Below are positions 13,001-23,400 of a stretch of DNA of 64,000 bases, one piece after another (the stretch's first letter is position 1; every line of letters starts with the position of its first letter). The translations under genes and the position numbers were made by a program. The notes under the pieces are model-generated. The model made no database searches, was not told the DNA's origin, and saw nothing but the letters and a program-made list of their open reading frames with translations. The stretch spans positions 29,492,363-29,556,362 of the forward strand of contig NC_044005.1 of assembly GCF_900496995.4 (NCBI RefSeq), given 5' to 3'. The DNA comes from Aquila chrysaetos chrysaetos (lineage: Eukaryota; Chordata; Aves; Accipitriformes; Accipitridae).

Positions 13001-16000
13001 TATCCTAGAGATGCCAAAGCTAAGTCGTTGTAATTTTCTAAAACCATGGCAATCAGAAATGTTAAATTCTCCCAACAATTTATGTCTAGTATACATTAGT
13101 GCACATACCATAAGTCAAGACTGCATTAACTGCAATGCTGACAGTGCATTTACTGAATCAAAAAAAGTTATGCATGGAATCCCAACAATGGACATTCACT
13201 GTTGCATACAAACAATACACTCCAGTTGCTCAACCCACTGTGGCCACTGCAGGCTTAGCCTACATATTAATGTAACCAATGCGACTGGCTGCTCATATAG
13301 CTGTAAAGTTACCATTAAATACATCTAACAGCATTAAGGAACTTCACAGTTTGGCAACAGAGAAGAAAGGCCTAATGAACTGCTATGAGACTATTTCAAA
13401 ATCATTAAGCCTAAAGTTTAAGGACGTGTCCCATAGTTAACTTGGATCCTTCTGCAATGACCACTTTCAGATCACTTGAAAACAAACCTCCCCATACCCA
13501 AACAAATCAACCCACTCCAACCACCTATCAACAACCAAAGCTCCTGAAACCAGTTTCTTCTTGTGAATTCTCAATGTGGATTTCCAAAGGAAGCAGAGGC
13601 AAAACAGGCAGAAGAAACACTCAGCATCTTGCAAGACTGGACCCTTAGTCTAACTGCTGCTTTTTTGCAACTGTATCTTTAAAATTACCTTGCAATTTTT
13701 ATAACTTCTCATTGATCATTTCAAGATTTCATGCCAAGAAATTCCCACACAGAAGGCTTTCACCTCTGTAGGATACATAGCTGTCGTCACAAATAATTGA
13801 CCACTTAACTGCTTTTTTGAGGGACTTTTCTGAGATAGACTTGGAGAATCATGGCACCTACGCATCAAGCATGAAGTCAGACACGCTGCAGTAATTTGAA
13901 CACAGGCTCAAAAAGCCTGAACTGCAGCTTTCTATAGCTGACCTTGGAAATCCAAAGCTTTTGTAACTCTCAAAGAAAAATGGTCAGCAGACTTCAAGGT
14001 TTGTTTGCAGGGGGTTCAAGCTTCTGACTATCACAGTTCAAAGAAACTAGGAGCTCAGTGCTAGAGGAAGAAGAAAATATCCTGGATATGAGCATCTTAG
14101 ATATAACTCCCAGTATCTATACAAAATCATAATAACCTACGAATAAGCCTATTAAATTGTCAAACCCAGTTTAGGAAAAAAGAGTTTTTCTGGATTTAGC
14201 TCAAGACTCATGTTTTAAGACATCAGTTAATGCTGACTGCAGAGATGAGTGTAGTAACAACTACCACATGAGTTTCAGAGATACCTTAAGGGCTTTGTCC
14301 TTTATGATTAGGATAAAAAAACAAACAAACACAAAAAAACCCCAACAAAACCAACAAACTTTTTTTTTTTTCTTTCTTAAATCCTAAGGATCTTTTCTGC
14401 CAGCAGCCATTTAATTTAAATGCAACAAAACTTATATTCTTTTTTTTTATTCAAATACTTATCCAAGTAGGCTACCTCAAACTTGTTTATTTCAAAATAA
14501 AAGTGTTCATACAGTTATCACAAAATAACTGCCATATAGCACCTTGTCACCACTTTGTTCACAGATTCTGAATTCATGATAAAATGTGAGGTGATATAAG
14601 TTAGTTTAGCTCTCAATGTCTGCAACAGAGTTTACAGACAGTAAGATAACAAGCTGCCTCTTAACCAAGACAATGAACTTTAGAATTTGAACTCTGAAGG
14701 CTGAAAAAGGTTGTCTAGAATTTGGTGAATTATAATACAGTATAGTAACATATACAGTCTCATACATAATAATAATCCATCTTACAGTGAACAACCCCTA
14801 CTCTTTGGACAGTGACTTATGCTGTTCTTTCATGGGTGTCAAAAGCAGCAGATTCTACGTGCGCTTTTACTTCATAGTATGCAACACAGTCTGTTTTTAT
14901 AAACCACCAAAAAACCCCATAATCCATTGCAGACATCTTATAATTAATACATTTATAGTTGCCAAATTGCTGCAAAACCACAGGACTGGGTTTCAAAGAG
15001 AATAACATATAAAATAGGAATTTACAGATATCAAGAAAACTGCACTGTAATAGAAACACATATCCAAGTTATCCCTGTGAAAACCTAACATAAGAATCAT
15101 TTTGTCTTCACTGAAAATCAGGTGGGAAGGGAGAACTCTTCCATCTGTACAAATTAACTGCAGCGCACAGATAGTATCAGTTTTCAAGAAGACATCCATT
15201 TCCACACCACAGCTGCTCTGTTACATATCCTGTTAAACAATGGTATTATAAAGCCAACCAAAAAAGTAAGTCTTTAATTCCTAAACAGTAAACAAATAAG
15301 CCACCCAGTAAAATGGCAGGTCTTATTCTTCTCTGTGGTCTCCTGTCTTGGCTCTGCTTAGTATAATTCCTTTCCAACTGTGCATGTTGGGTCTTGTTTA
15401 ATGCACAAGAATGAGCTGGAAACCAGAGTTTGGGAAATCATATGTACACAACAAAGGTTCATATTCTCAAGTATTAAGATATTTTCTTATATAAGGAAAG
15501 CTATTTTTTATATTTATGAAAGAAGAGTTCAAGATAGAATAATCAAAGACATCACCTCACTTTTAAATAAAATGTTCTATTTACCTGTCTTTAATGTTGG
15601 TCAGGTGTCCTCTCCAGTTCCCTCCTGGTATACTAATGTGTACACAGGGAAAGATAAATAAAAACATTAGGTTCTTATTTAACAATACCTGAATTACAGA
15701 TAAAGAGTAATTCTATTGTGGTCAACATTTAGAAATAAAAGACCAATCAATCATCCACCCTGCAAAGAAATCATACAAAGATTCATGTATAATTTAGCAA
15801 CGCCTGAAAATATTATATAAAGAACTGGCATTTAACAACATTCAGAGAACTAACATCACCAACCTCGCCAGTTTACGTTGTCCCCAAATGTTAAGAACCC
15901 TACAAGTAATGAGGCTGCATTGTCAATTTTTAAGTTGCTGCCCTACACATTCATAAAGCACCTCAGAAACCAGATGGTAAAACAGGAATCAAGATTTCTA

Positions 16001-18956
16001 TGCAGATGTTGTCCAGAGAGATTAAGAAAGATATCCCTAGACCAAAATGCTGCACTGAGACTTTTTGACTTCACATCATTATCATCATCACCACCACTAC
16101 CACAGCCGCCATCATACTGGTATAAATATTCCTTTTTGCCCACAAGATCCAAAACAGAATAGGTTACAGAACAGGAATACCCATGACAACATGCAACTGC
16201 AGACATCTCTCCCTTTGCCACTGTTTATTATCATAGGCTGCACATTCACATATGCCATGGGCTTTGGAATAATGATCCTGCTTCTGCCCTCCTTTCCCAT
16301 TTCTCATGCTCATACATAGCGGTTCTTTAGTTTTCTTACAAAGACAACAGGCAACAGAAAATACTGTGATTCTTTGTTGCACACTCAGATCTCTGTATTG
16401 GATCTGGCTTTACTCACTACTAGAAGACAGTGCTGGTCTGCTCTTCAGAAAAATCATTTTTTAAAACTAGCACCTATTCAGTTACATTCACAGAGCACAC
16501 TTCAGTGCTTACTGTACCATCGGTTTCCTTTATCAGCAAAAGTTACCTTCTAATCTGCATCGTTTTTGTAAGACTAACAGTGCTAGAAGTTATCAGATTC
16601 TATTTCTTTTTGGGAACTCCACGTAAACTGCTTATTTCTCTTCAACCACCAGCACATATAAGTTCAGCACTAGCAACTGGAACAGACAGGTAAAACTGAG
16701 CATTTTGTACAGGTTCACAGATAAAAAGCCAGATGGGATAACTGATCACCTAGTTTCATCCCTCTATTACGGACTTTGTTTCTTCTTCATGTTTGAAACA
16801 CTACTTCCTTTAGGGAAAGACCCAACGTTGATCTTAAAACACTAGTCTACCACAGCCTTTCACGAATTATTCTAACAGTCAAATACAGTATTAAAGATAC
16901 AAACAGGAGTTTGTCTAGCCTCAGCTTGCAGCATTGGTTTGCCACAGGCAATATATAGCTCTTCAACACACTGACCACCTCTGCAGTCTCCTTGCCAAGG
17001 ACTTCTTATGTTAAGTTTCCTGCGCATGCAGCGCACACCTACAGGTAAGTCCTTCTCTGATCACTGGGAAAATAGCACCCCATGACAGATTTTCACCCAC
17101 TAAACCAGTTCATCTCGATTGAAGCCTACTCTGTCTGCTCCCTAGCTATTCCCAGGAAAGAAAATAGCTAGGGTGACAGCAGTATAAGCCATTCTAATAA
17201 TGGTAGTGCATTCCCACAGCCATATTTTCCATCCAGGAAGACTAACTTGTAAAATGGCTGTGTAGCTTACATAAACCAAAGCCAACAGTTTAAAAAAAAG
17301 TCATAGACAAGCTCACGTACAACAGCATGACAAAGATGCAATGGGCTCAGGTGAACTACACTGTGCACGCACAGCATAACTAGTTGTAATCTGCAGAGTC
17401 TGACCATTGCTACTCATGAAAACAAACTGCGTGGCCTGCTAAATACTGTGCTAAAATGAAGAGCCTCCTATTAAGATTATTCCTCTCCTATTATTCTATA
17501 CAAAGTCAACATTTAATCTTCACTTAACCCAAGCTAAATCTGCTGCCTCTTTCCTTTAAAGACAGAAACTATCTAATTTTCAAATAACTACTTCTACACT
17601 CTGATAGATTATAGGAAAAACTCTCATACCTGTCAATATTCCTTACGTACCAACCCCAGAAAGAGATGAAGTCGGATATTTTGGACAGCCATGACCCATC
17701 ACAATTTCCCACTTTCTGTACCAAGGAGTAATATTTAACAGGTAAAATCTTACAAGAAAAGCTGAAATCAGTAAGAATTTTACACTTTTACACTAATTTG
17801 GGAGCAAAAATAAAATGCATCTTTTCATGACAACGTGTCTCTCATGGAGAAACAACAACCAAAATGAGATGTTGAGGGATCTTATTAGCGTTCATCTGAG
17901 AATAATCTGAATCCCATCCTCATGAACTGGAGCTTGCTATTGAAACATTATTTACCTTTCAAACCATAGCTTTATACTCCGCATAAATGTTTTGTGAGGG
18001 TATATTTGGTTCTCTCTCAAATATAAGAGGATACCAAACAGCTCTTTTTGTAACTCAGCACCTTTCATACCCCTGCTGAAGTCAAAAAAAGCCTGCAGGA
18101 CATCCAAGGTTGGTATCAAATCCTTAGCCAACATTTCACGGTAAAGTTCAAACGCGAGGTTCATTTCTTGATGACGGCTGGCTGCTTTGATACAGGATTC
18201 ATAGTTTGTCCGTGAGGGAGTCATAATCTTTTTTACTTCTTCCAAAAGAGTCAAAGCCATTCTCCATTGATCTGAATTACTCAGCCCCCTGATAAGAAGG
18301 TTGTAAGCCCCACTTTCTAAAATTTTAAATCTGATTTTCATTATATCATACACATCACAAATTTCTGAAGTCTGCCTCTGCTGGACACACAATACCAGAT
18401 ATTTGACCAACAAATTATATGCAATGTCACCGTTACTCTTTGCCACATGGGTCAGTAAGGACTTAGCCACATCAATGGGGCTGTTGCACCTGACCATACT
18501 GTTAAACATCACTTCTTCAAATATTTCAGGTGACGGAAAGCTTTCCCTCAGCCTGTTCCATTCCTCAGCCTCCAAAGGTTTTTCTGGAGGCTGTACGTTG
18601 GTAAACTTATGCCTTGACAGAACTTGACTCATTAAACGTTTCTTTGGAGCTCCAACAGAGGAAGAAAAGTGGCGTTTCTCTTCAGATACTTCTTTAGTCT
18701 CCTCATCCCATCCACGTTTTTCTTCAGAATTAATTTCAGACCTTTTCTTGGTAGGAAAGACATCAGTTCTTTTGGAACCCACTGGTAATGCAGTGTTGGA
18801 AGATGTCATAAAACTGAAATAGCTAACCTTTTCCCTATTGGGGATGCTGAAAGAGACAGCAAATAGTTGTTGGCATCTTGAAACAGGCCAGAACAGACGA
18901 CATTTCCACAGCAAAGTCTGAAAACCCTGTTGACTAGTTTGAAAAAACAGTGCCAT
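9956..18956 (-). CDS. PRORP: Mitochondrial ribonuclease P catalytic subunit (PRORP/MRPP3), partial: first three coding exons
   Basis: PRORP is the metallonuclease subunit of protein-only mitochondrial RNase P; it cuts the 5' leader from mitochondrial pre-tRNAs together with TRMT10C and HSD17B10. Coding exons are 17956-18956, 15585-15632 and 9956-10088, joined in frame (phases 2, 2, 0) to give 394 residues. Residues 1 to about 35 are basic with no acidic residue, as expected of a mitochondrial presequence. Residues about 130-330 are helical and match the pentatricopeptide-repeat region. C353 and C356 (CPVC) match the CxxC half of the central zinc site. The visible part stops just before the NYN nuclease domain with its catalytic aspartates, and I found no sequence for that domain in 1-9955, so it lies off the left edge. 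The gene is divergent from PPP2R3C. The family call rests on remembered sequence similarity (conserved segments such as the one ending FRKTSPQ) and on gene order. Confidence 0.93.
10089..15584 (-). other. PRORP: PRORP intron between coding exons 2 and 3
   Basis: About 5.5 kb of AT-rich intron. It holds A- and T-rich runs (for example 10789-10808 and 14320-14372). No exon with family similarity, RNA gene or clearly recognisable transposable element was seen. The 142-codon minus-strand frame at 11375-11803 has no recognisable motif. Confidence 0.7.
15585..15632 (-). CDS. PRORP: PRORP coding exon 2 (48 bp)
   Basis: This small exon has a TTAG acceptor and a GTAAAT donor. It keeps the frame open on both sides: AG from the previous exon plus T gives serine, then 15 codons IPGGNWRGHLTNIKD, then AG. 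It corresponds to the stretch just before the CxxC zinc motif in vertebrate PRORP. It is too short to be found by length alone; the frame fit and position support it. Confidence 0.88.
15633..17955 (-). other. PRORP: PRORP intron between coding exons 1 and 2
   Basis: About 2.3 kb of intron. A degenerate (CAY)n trinucleotide repeat lies at 16071-16118 and produces overlapping His-rich and Asp/Gly-rich short frames on opposite strands. Nothing else is recognisable. Confidence 0.7.
16071..16118. repeat. Degenerate (CAT/CAC)n trinucleotide repeat
   Basis: The plus strand reads a run of CAT, CAC and related triplets. The short frames it opens on both strands are artefacts of the repeat. Confidence 0.7.
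17956..18956 (-). CDS. PRORP: PRORP coding exon 1 (presequence and PPR region)
   Basis: The open frame runs from the ATG at 18954-18956 to a GTAAAT donor after 17956, giving 333 codons plus two bases of a serine codon. It begins MALFFQTSQQ and ends in SIKLWFE. The sequence just upstream on this strand (pyrimidine-rich, then GAG directly before the ATG) could be an acceptor, in which case the 5'UTR is on a separate exon in the CpG island. That border is uncertain. Confidence 0.93.
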
Positions 18957-19690
18957 CTCAAGAGGAAATTATCTGACTATTAGCTCACTGTATCTAATGA
19001 AGTTATAAAATGGAAAATGCAGTTTGCATGGGGATGTTTATTATAAAAGCCCAAGGGCTGTCAAGCTGTATAAGCTTCAGTTTCAAAATGCTTGTTCCAT
19101 AAGTCCTTTCTGCCTCTTATGAAAACAAAAAATGGCAAAATCTTTTCTCACAAAAATCAGTCTCCTAGACTGTGAGAACATTCATCCAAAATGAGGGTAT
19201 CTTTCTAGAGAAGATGCTTTGCAGGTTTGCAGCTTATCATTTCTGTTTGTTGGTTACTGTAAAGATGAGTACTGAGTACGTTGTCGCAGACAGGCAACTC
19301 TGATGCAGCTAGGCAAACGCTGCAGGTTTTTTTCTTCCTGCCTTTATCCAAGTCGAGTCAGAAGGCTTCCTAAAAATAAAAAATAACACCGCAACATCAC
19401 GAGCTGCTCTGTGCTTTCCTGTCACGTTTACATTTGCATGCTAGCAAACACCAAGTTCAAGGTACCTCGACAATTTCAGGTCAGGAATCCCAATCCTGAT
19501 CCCTCAGGCAGTCCCAGCACGGGAGTCCGACGTTGGTTCCCTCCTACCTTTCAACCTGTGACAAACTTCCGTTTAACTGGTTTCCCCAATCGTAAATCCT
19601 GGGTAACGCCGCTGCCAAAGAGGCAGAGCAACACCGCTGGCAGTAATTACTGTGAAATCCCACGTAAACGTTAAGTTATGAAAGTAAGTA
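18957..19690 (-). other. PRORP: Region upstream of the PRORP start codon (5'UTR intron or 5'UTR)
   Basis: This sequence lies between the PRORP start codon and the CpG island. In other vertebrates the first PRORP exon is noncoding and sits in the shared promoter, so this is probably a 5'UTR intron. A good donor on the minus strand is at 19962-19967 (GTAAGG) and another GTGAGG lies a little upstream; which is used cannot be decided from sequence. Confidence 0.5.
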
Positions 19691-19714
19691 CCGGGAGGTT
19701 CACCGGGAGGTTCA
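19691..19714. repeat. 12-bp direct repeat (two copies)
   Basis: CCGGGAGGTTCA occurs twice in tandem and is followed by related CCGGCAGC/GGCAGCCGG words. It lies at the PRORP-side edge of the CpG island. Confidence 0.8.
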
Positions 19715-19818
19715 CCGGCAGCCGGGCAGGCAGCCGGCGCGGCTCATGAGGAGGCCCCGCAGGGCCCCACGTCCCTCGCTCGGTGCCCCGCGTGCCCGCC
19801 CCGGCCGCGACCCCGTAA

Positions 19819-19837
19819 ACTACAACTCCCAGCGTGC
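19819..19837 (+). promoter_or_regulatory. ZNF143/STAF-type promoter motif
   Basis: ACTACAACTCCCAGCGTGC closely follows the well-known ACTACAAYTCCCAGMATGC element bound by ZNF143, which is common in CpG-island promoters of housekeeping and divergent genes. Binding is inferred. Confidence 0.7.
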
Positions 19838-20133
19838 AACGCGGCGCCGACCGGCCCGCAGCAGCGCGCTCCCCGCCGGGAAACAGTCTCTCTCCCCGCC
19901 CCCCCCCCCGCTCTTTACTCCGCCAGAGCGTAACGAAGCGCGGTCCCGGCGCGGTCTGAGCCCTTACCCCCCCGGGACGGGCCCACCTCACTCGGTGCGC
20001 GGCGGCCATGGGCATCTCGGCGCTGCGAGGCGCCGGCAGGGAGGAGCTTACAGCAGAGGCGACCACGCGGCGGCCAGGGCGCTCGCCTCCCGCTAGCCCG
20101 GAAGCGTGACCGGGCCCGCGCCTGGACTTGGAG

Positions 20134-20138
20134 CCAAT
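20134..20138 (+). promoter_or_regulatory. CCAAT box
   Basis: AGCCAATCG in the middle of the divergent promoter is a good NF-Y-type CCAAT context. It lies 231 bp upstream of the PPP2R3C start codon. Confidence 0.5.
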
Positions 20139-20160
20139 CGCGTCTCACCGGGCTGGCCGG

Positions 20161-20166
20161 CACGTG
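20161..20166. promoter_or_regulatory. CACGTG E-box
   Basis: GGCACGTGATCC is a palindromic USF/MYC-type E-box. A second one (TCACGTG) lies at 20316-20322, 47 bp before the PPP2R3C start codon. Binding is inferred. Confidence 0.45.
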
Positions 20167-20185
20167 ATCCCGCGCTAGGGCGGAT

Positions 20186-20202
20186 GGGGGGGGGGGGGGG
20201 GG
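20186..20202 (+). repeat. Run of 17 G in the promoter
   Basis: An uninterrupted guanine run lies about 14 bases before an upstream ATG of PPP2R3C. It could form a G-quadruplex in DNA, or in RNA if the transcript starts upstream of it. Run length may also be a sequencing or assembly error. Confidence 0.85.
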
Positions 20203-20268
20203 CAGGTGCCCCGCCATGTCGGTTGCGGGCACGGCGCTCCAAGGGGCAGCCGCGCCGGGCAGGGCATC

Positions 20269-20278
20269 GCGCATGCGC
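20269..20278. promoter_or_regulatory. NRF1-type palindrome
   Basis: GCGCATGCGC matches the nuclear respiratory factor 1 consensus core. This would suit PRORP, a mitochondrial tRNA-processing enzyme, on the other side of the promoter. Use by either gene is inferred. Confidence 0.6.
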
Positions 20279-20368
20279 GCGGGGCCTGCCGGCCGGAGCG
20301 CGCCGGCTGCGGCGGTCACGTGCCGCCGGGCGGCCGCCGGCGCTGGCGCCGGGTGGGGGGCGGGGTAC

Positions 20369-20417
20369 ATGGACTGGAAGCGGAGCCTGCGGGGCCGCCT
20401 GGCCGCCCGCCGCGTCC
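20369..20417 (+). CDS. PPP2R3C: PPP2R3C coding exon 1
   Basis: ATG at 20369, then MDWKRSLRGRLAARRV and one base of a proline codon; the donor is GTGAGT. It lies inside the CpG island. The frame is also open upstream to ATGs at 20273 and 20216. Confidence 0.93.
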
Positions 20418-23400
20418 GTGAGTGCCCCGGGACCGGGACAGGGACCGGGGGCACTCCTCGCCGCGCGGTGGCGGCTGGCGCGGGGGCGGTGCAGGGAAGG
20501 TGCCCCCGTGGGTGAGGGCGGCCGCCGGCGCCCGCAGTAGCGAAGGGGGTGCGGGGTCAGGCCTGGCGGGTCGAGCGTCGGCGTGTCCGGTGTTGCTCCC
20601 GTTCCCCCCGTGCAGGCTGCCGTGGGGGCCGGGCAGGTGTCGGAGCGGCTCCGCGCAGAAAGAAACGCCCGCGTTGTCGGGGCGAGGGGCGGCGCGGAGC
20701 CGGGGGGGGACGCCGGTGCTGGGGGGGGGCCGGTCCGTCTGCGGTGCAGACCCCCCTGACGGCTCCGGCCGGCAGCCCTCCGTCCGCAGGCGAGCCCCCG
20801 AGAGAGCTCGCGCAGGCGTACGGCCACGTCGCCGGTGTTGGGGCGCGAAGGGTGACTTGCGGTGCTGGTGGCGGTAGGCAGCGTCTTGAGCAGCGCTGCC
20901 GCTGTGGGCCGGGAGCGGTGCTGCCGTGCGGGCGTGGCCGCGCGTCCGGCGCAGAGCGCGTCCCCTGCAGGGAGCGGGGGGCTGCGCGGCTGCCGGGAGC
21001 GGTGCGTTGCGGACGCTCAGACAGAGCGCGGGGGTGACGTATTCCGCGTACCCGTTGTGTGAGTCGCGTAATAGGCCTGTGCTCCGTGCGTTTCCACCTA
21101 ATATTTGTGTCACTGAACATCAGCGTAGCTCTGCAAGCCGCGGCATTAGCTGCTTTTTTCCAAGCTCCTTGTTACGTTAAAACTCTATTTGGAGGACGAC
21201 ACGAAAATTCTTTTCTGTGTTAATCAGCCAAAAAGAGTGAACAAGAGCTAAAAGATGAGGAAATGGAATTGTTCACAAAATATTACGTGGAGTGGAAAGG
21301 AGGAAGAAAAAGCGGCAGTACCTCGTATACGAACATACCACGATTTTACTACAGGGTAAGTAAGGTATCCAGATAAACTTCAGCAAGAGGCTGTTCTGTG
21401 TTATAAAGACAGTTGCGCTTATTCAAAGGGACGCTTCAGAAGCTTAAGCAGATCGAAATCTGAATGATGTGGATTGCTAAGCGCAATTTTTTGTTTTGTA
21501 CAATTGTGGATTTCAGCAGTTTCAGAGAATTACTAAGCATCTCATTGAAGGCCATTAAATAGTTTACTAACCAGGCAGTAGGCTTGGCTGTTTACTAAAG
21601 ATAGGAAGTCCTCTTTCTCCTTCGGAGAAACTTCCTGTTTTAACTAAATTTTGACATACCAATGTTATAAATACACATCTTCCTATTTCTGTTTAGACAC
21701 AGTGGGATCCTGCTTCATGAAAATGGTGGGTCATTGGTCTTGCAGACTAAAGATAGGTCTGTTGCTTGCATCATCCAGCAGAACTGCTTGGTCCAGAGTC
21801 TTGTGTGTGAGATGAATCAGATTGGGATGGGGGAATGTGGGAGCACAAGTTCAACATCATGAACTTGTGGCTGGCATTTGTCAACTTGACCACTCAGCTG
21901 CTATCTAACCTCACGTGGTCCCGTATTCCTTAGGATCATAAATTTCTGCCAATTAAGTTCTCAAGTACCTATGTTTCAGTTGATGAATACATATGCAACC
22001 GTCCAAGTTCTGGTGATGCTGTACAGTTTTGCATGTAAACATTGGCAGAACTTTCATACTAAGTGTTCTTTTCATCTGTTTTGTTGGCCAAAACAAGTCT
22101 AGTAGACATTCACACTTTTGAGAGCCAGGCCTACCACAAAATAGAAAGTGCTGCTCTCTCCTGAGTAAAAACACAATAGTAAGTGTCTTTGATGTGTGAG
22201 CCCTCCTGTCCTGCAACTGTGGGAAAGTGCTTACAGGATGGGTTATCAGGTATGGGGTAGGTCTCTGCCTCTCATGTTAAAGATGTCCTGCTTTAAATAA
22301 ATATTTCAATATTGAAATAGTTTGAGACAGTATGCAAGTGATACCCCTGTAGAAGGAGCAGGTACTATACAGCATTCTGGTAGATAGGTTGTTATTTTCT
22401 GTCAAGTAAACAGATTCATCACAGTGTGAGAGACAGGACTACCTAAGAGTACTTGCTAGATGTGTAGTTTTTGAATGGTAGCACTGTACAGAAAATTGAA
22501 ATGCCACGCTGTTCCTAGCTGCCAGCTGAAGATGAAGTCTTGCTTCAGAAATTAAGAGAAGAATCTAGAGCAGTCTTCCTGCAAAGAAAAAGTAGAGAGC
22601 TGTTGGATAATGAAGAGCTGCAGGTAAGAAAATGTTTTCTGTATGTCTCGTAATGGCTTCTGACAAGATTTCCTCTTTCTGCAGCATTTGATTATCTCCT
22701 GTCTGTCCACAGAATCTTGTGGTAAGGTGCTTTGTATTAGGGCATGTTGGCTGGTTGTGAAGTACTAGCTAAAGCCGAAGTGCTGCACAGTCTTGGGCTG
22801 GTAATGTCAGCGTAATACTTCCTCGTTATAATGTATATGAGGACTAAATAAATGGCTTCTGGTTTTCCAGTACATTCCAACAATTTCCCTAGTGGGCCCA
22901 GAAGAAGAAATAAGTTCTGTTTATGTATCACTGAGAGAGACTCCAGAGATTGTTGAGTTTACTGCAGTGCAAAGACAAGAGGGATGTGACCCTAGAAATC
23001 CTAGTGAGTGAGAGAGAGAGAGACTGTGTGTGTGTTTAACACCAGTTTAGAGCAGTGGAAATATCGCTTGCTTGCTTTTCTGGCTGAACTGACGATGTGT
23101 ACTGATTAACTGAGATAACCTTGCAGCAAAACCACATTTTTGCTGCATTTCTTAGATGCTCTGTCTTAAGCACGTTGACATCTCTAGAGAGATCTCTTCT
23201 TAACCAAATATAAATGCCTTTTAAGAATCTCTGGTTTCTACTGGACAAACATCAGACATCACCAATGATTGGGGAAGAAGCAATGATCAACTATGAGAAC
23301 TTCTTGAAAGTTGGTGAAAAAGCTGGACCTAAATGCAAGTAAGGCTTTCTTCTCTTGTATATGATTACTTTGGCTAAACCTAAGTGCTGCTGTAACTTTC

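Larger units (their letters stand above)
19690..21060. promoter_or_regulatory. CpG-island bidirectional promoter of PRORP (-) and PPP2R3C (+)
   Basis: A roughly 1.4-kb, extremely GC- and CpG-rich block separates the two divergent genes and covers PPP2R3C coding exon 1. It has no obvious TATA box. It contains a ZNF143-type site (19819-19837), a CCAAT box (20134-20138), two CACGTG E-boxes (20161-20166 and 20317-20322), an NRF1-type palindrome (20269-20278) and a run of 17 G. The island explains the many long arginine-, alanine- and proline-rich open frames on both strands here, which I do not annotate as genes. Confidence 0.85.

Noticed and set aside
16065..16319. Histidine-rich peptide frame
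   Set aside because: Its His tract is the translation of a (CAY)n simple repeat.
19671..21180. Many long Arg/Ala/Pro-rich open frames on both strands (up to 265 codons)
   Set aside because: They lie in the CpG island, overlap each other in several frames, have no recognisable domain, and are explained by the lack of A/T-rich stop codons. Only the 49-bp PPP2R3C exon is kept.
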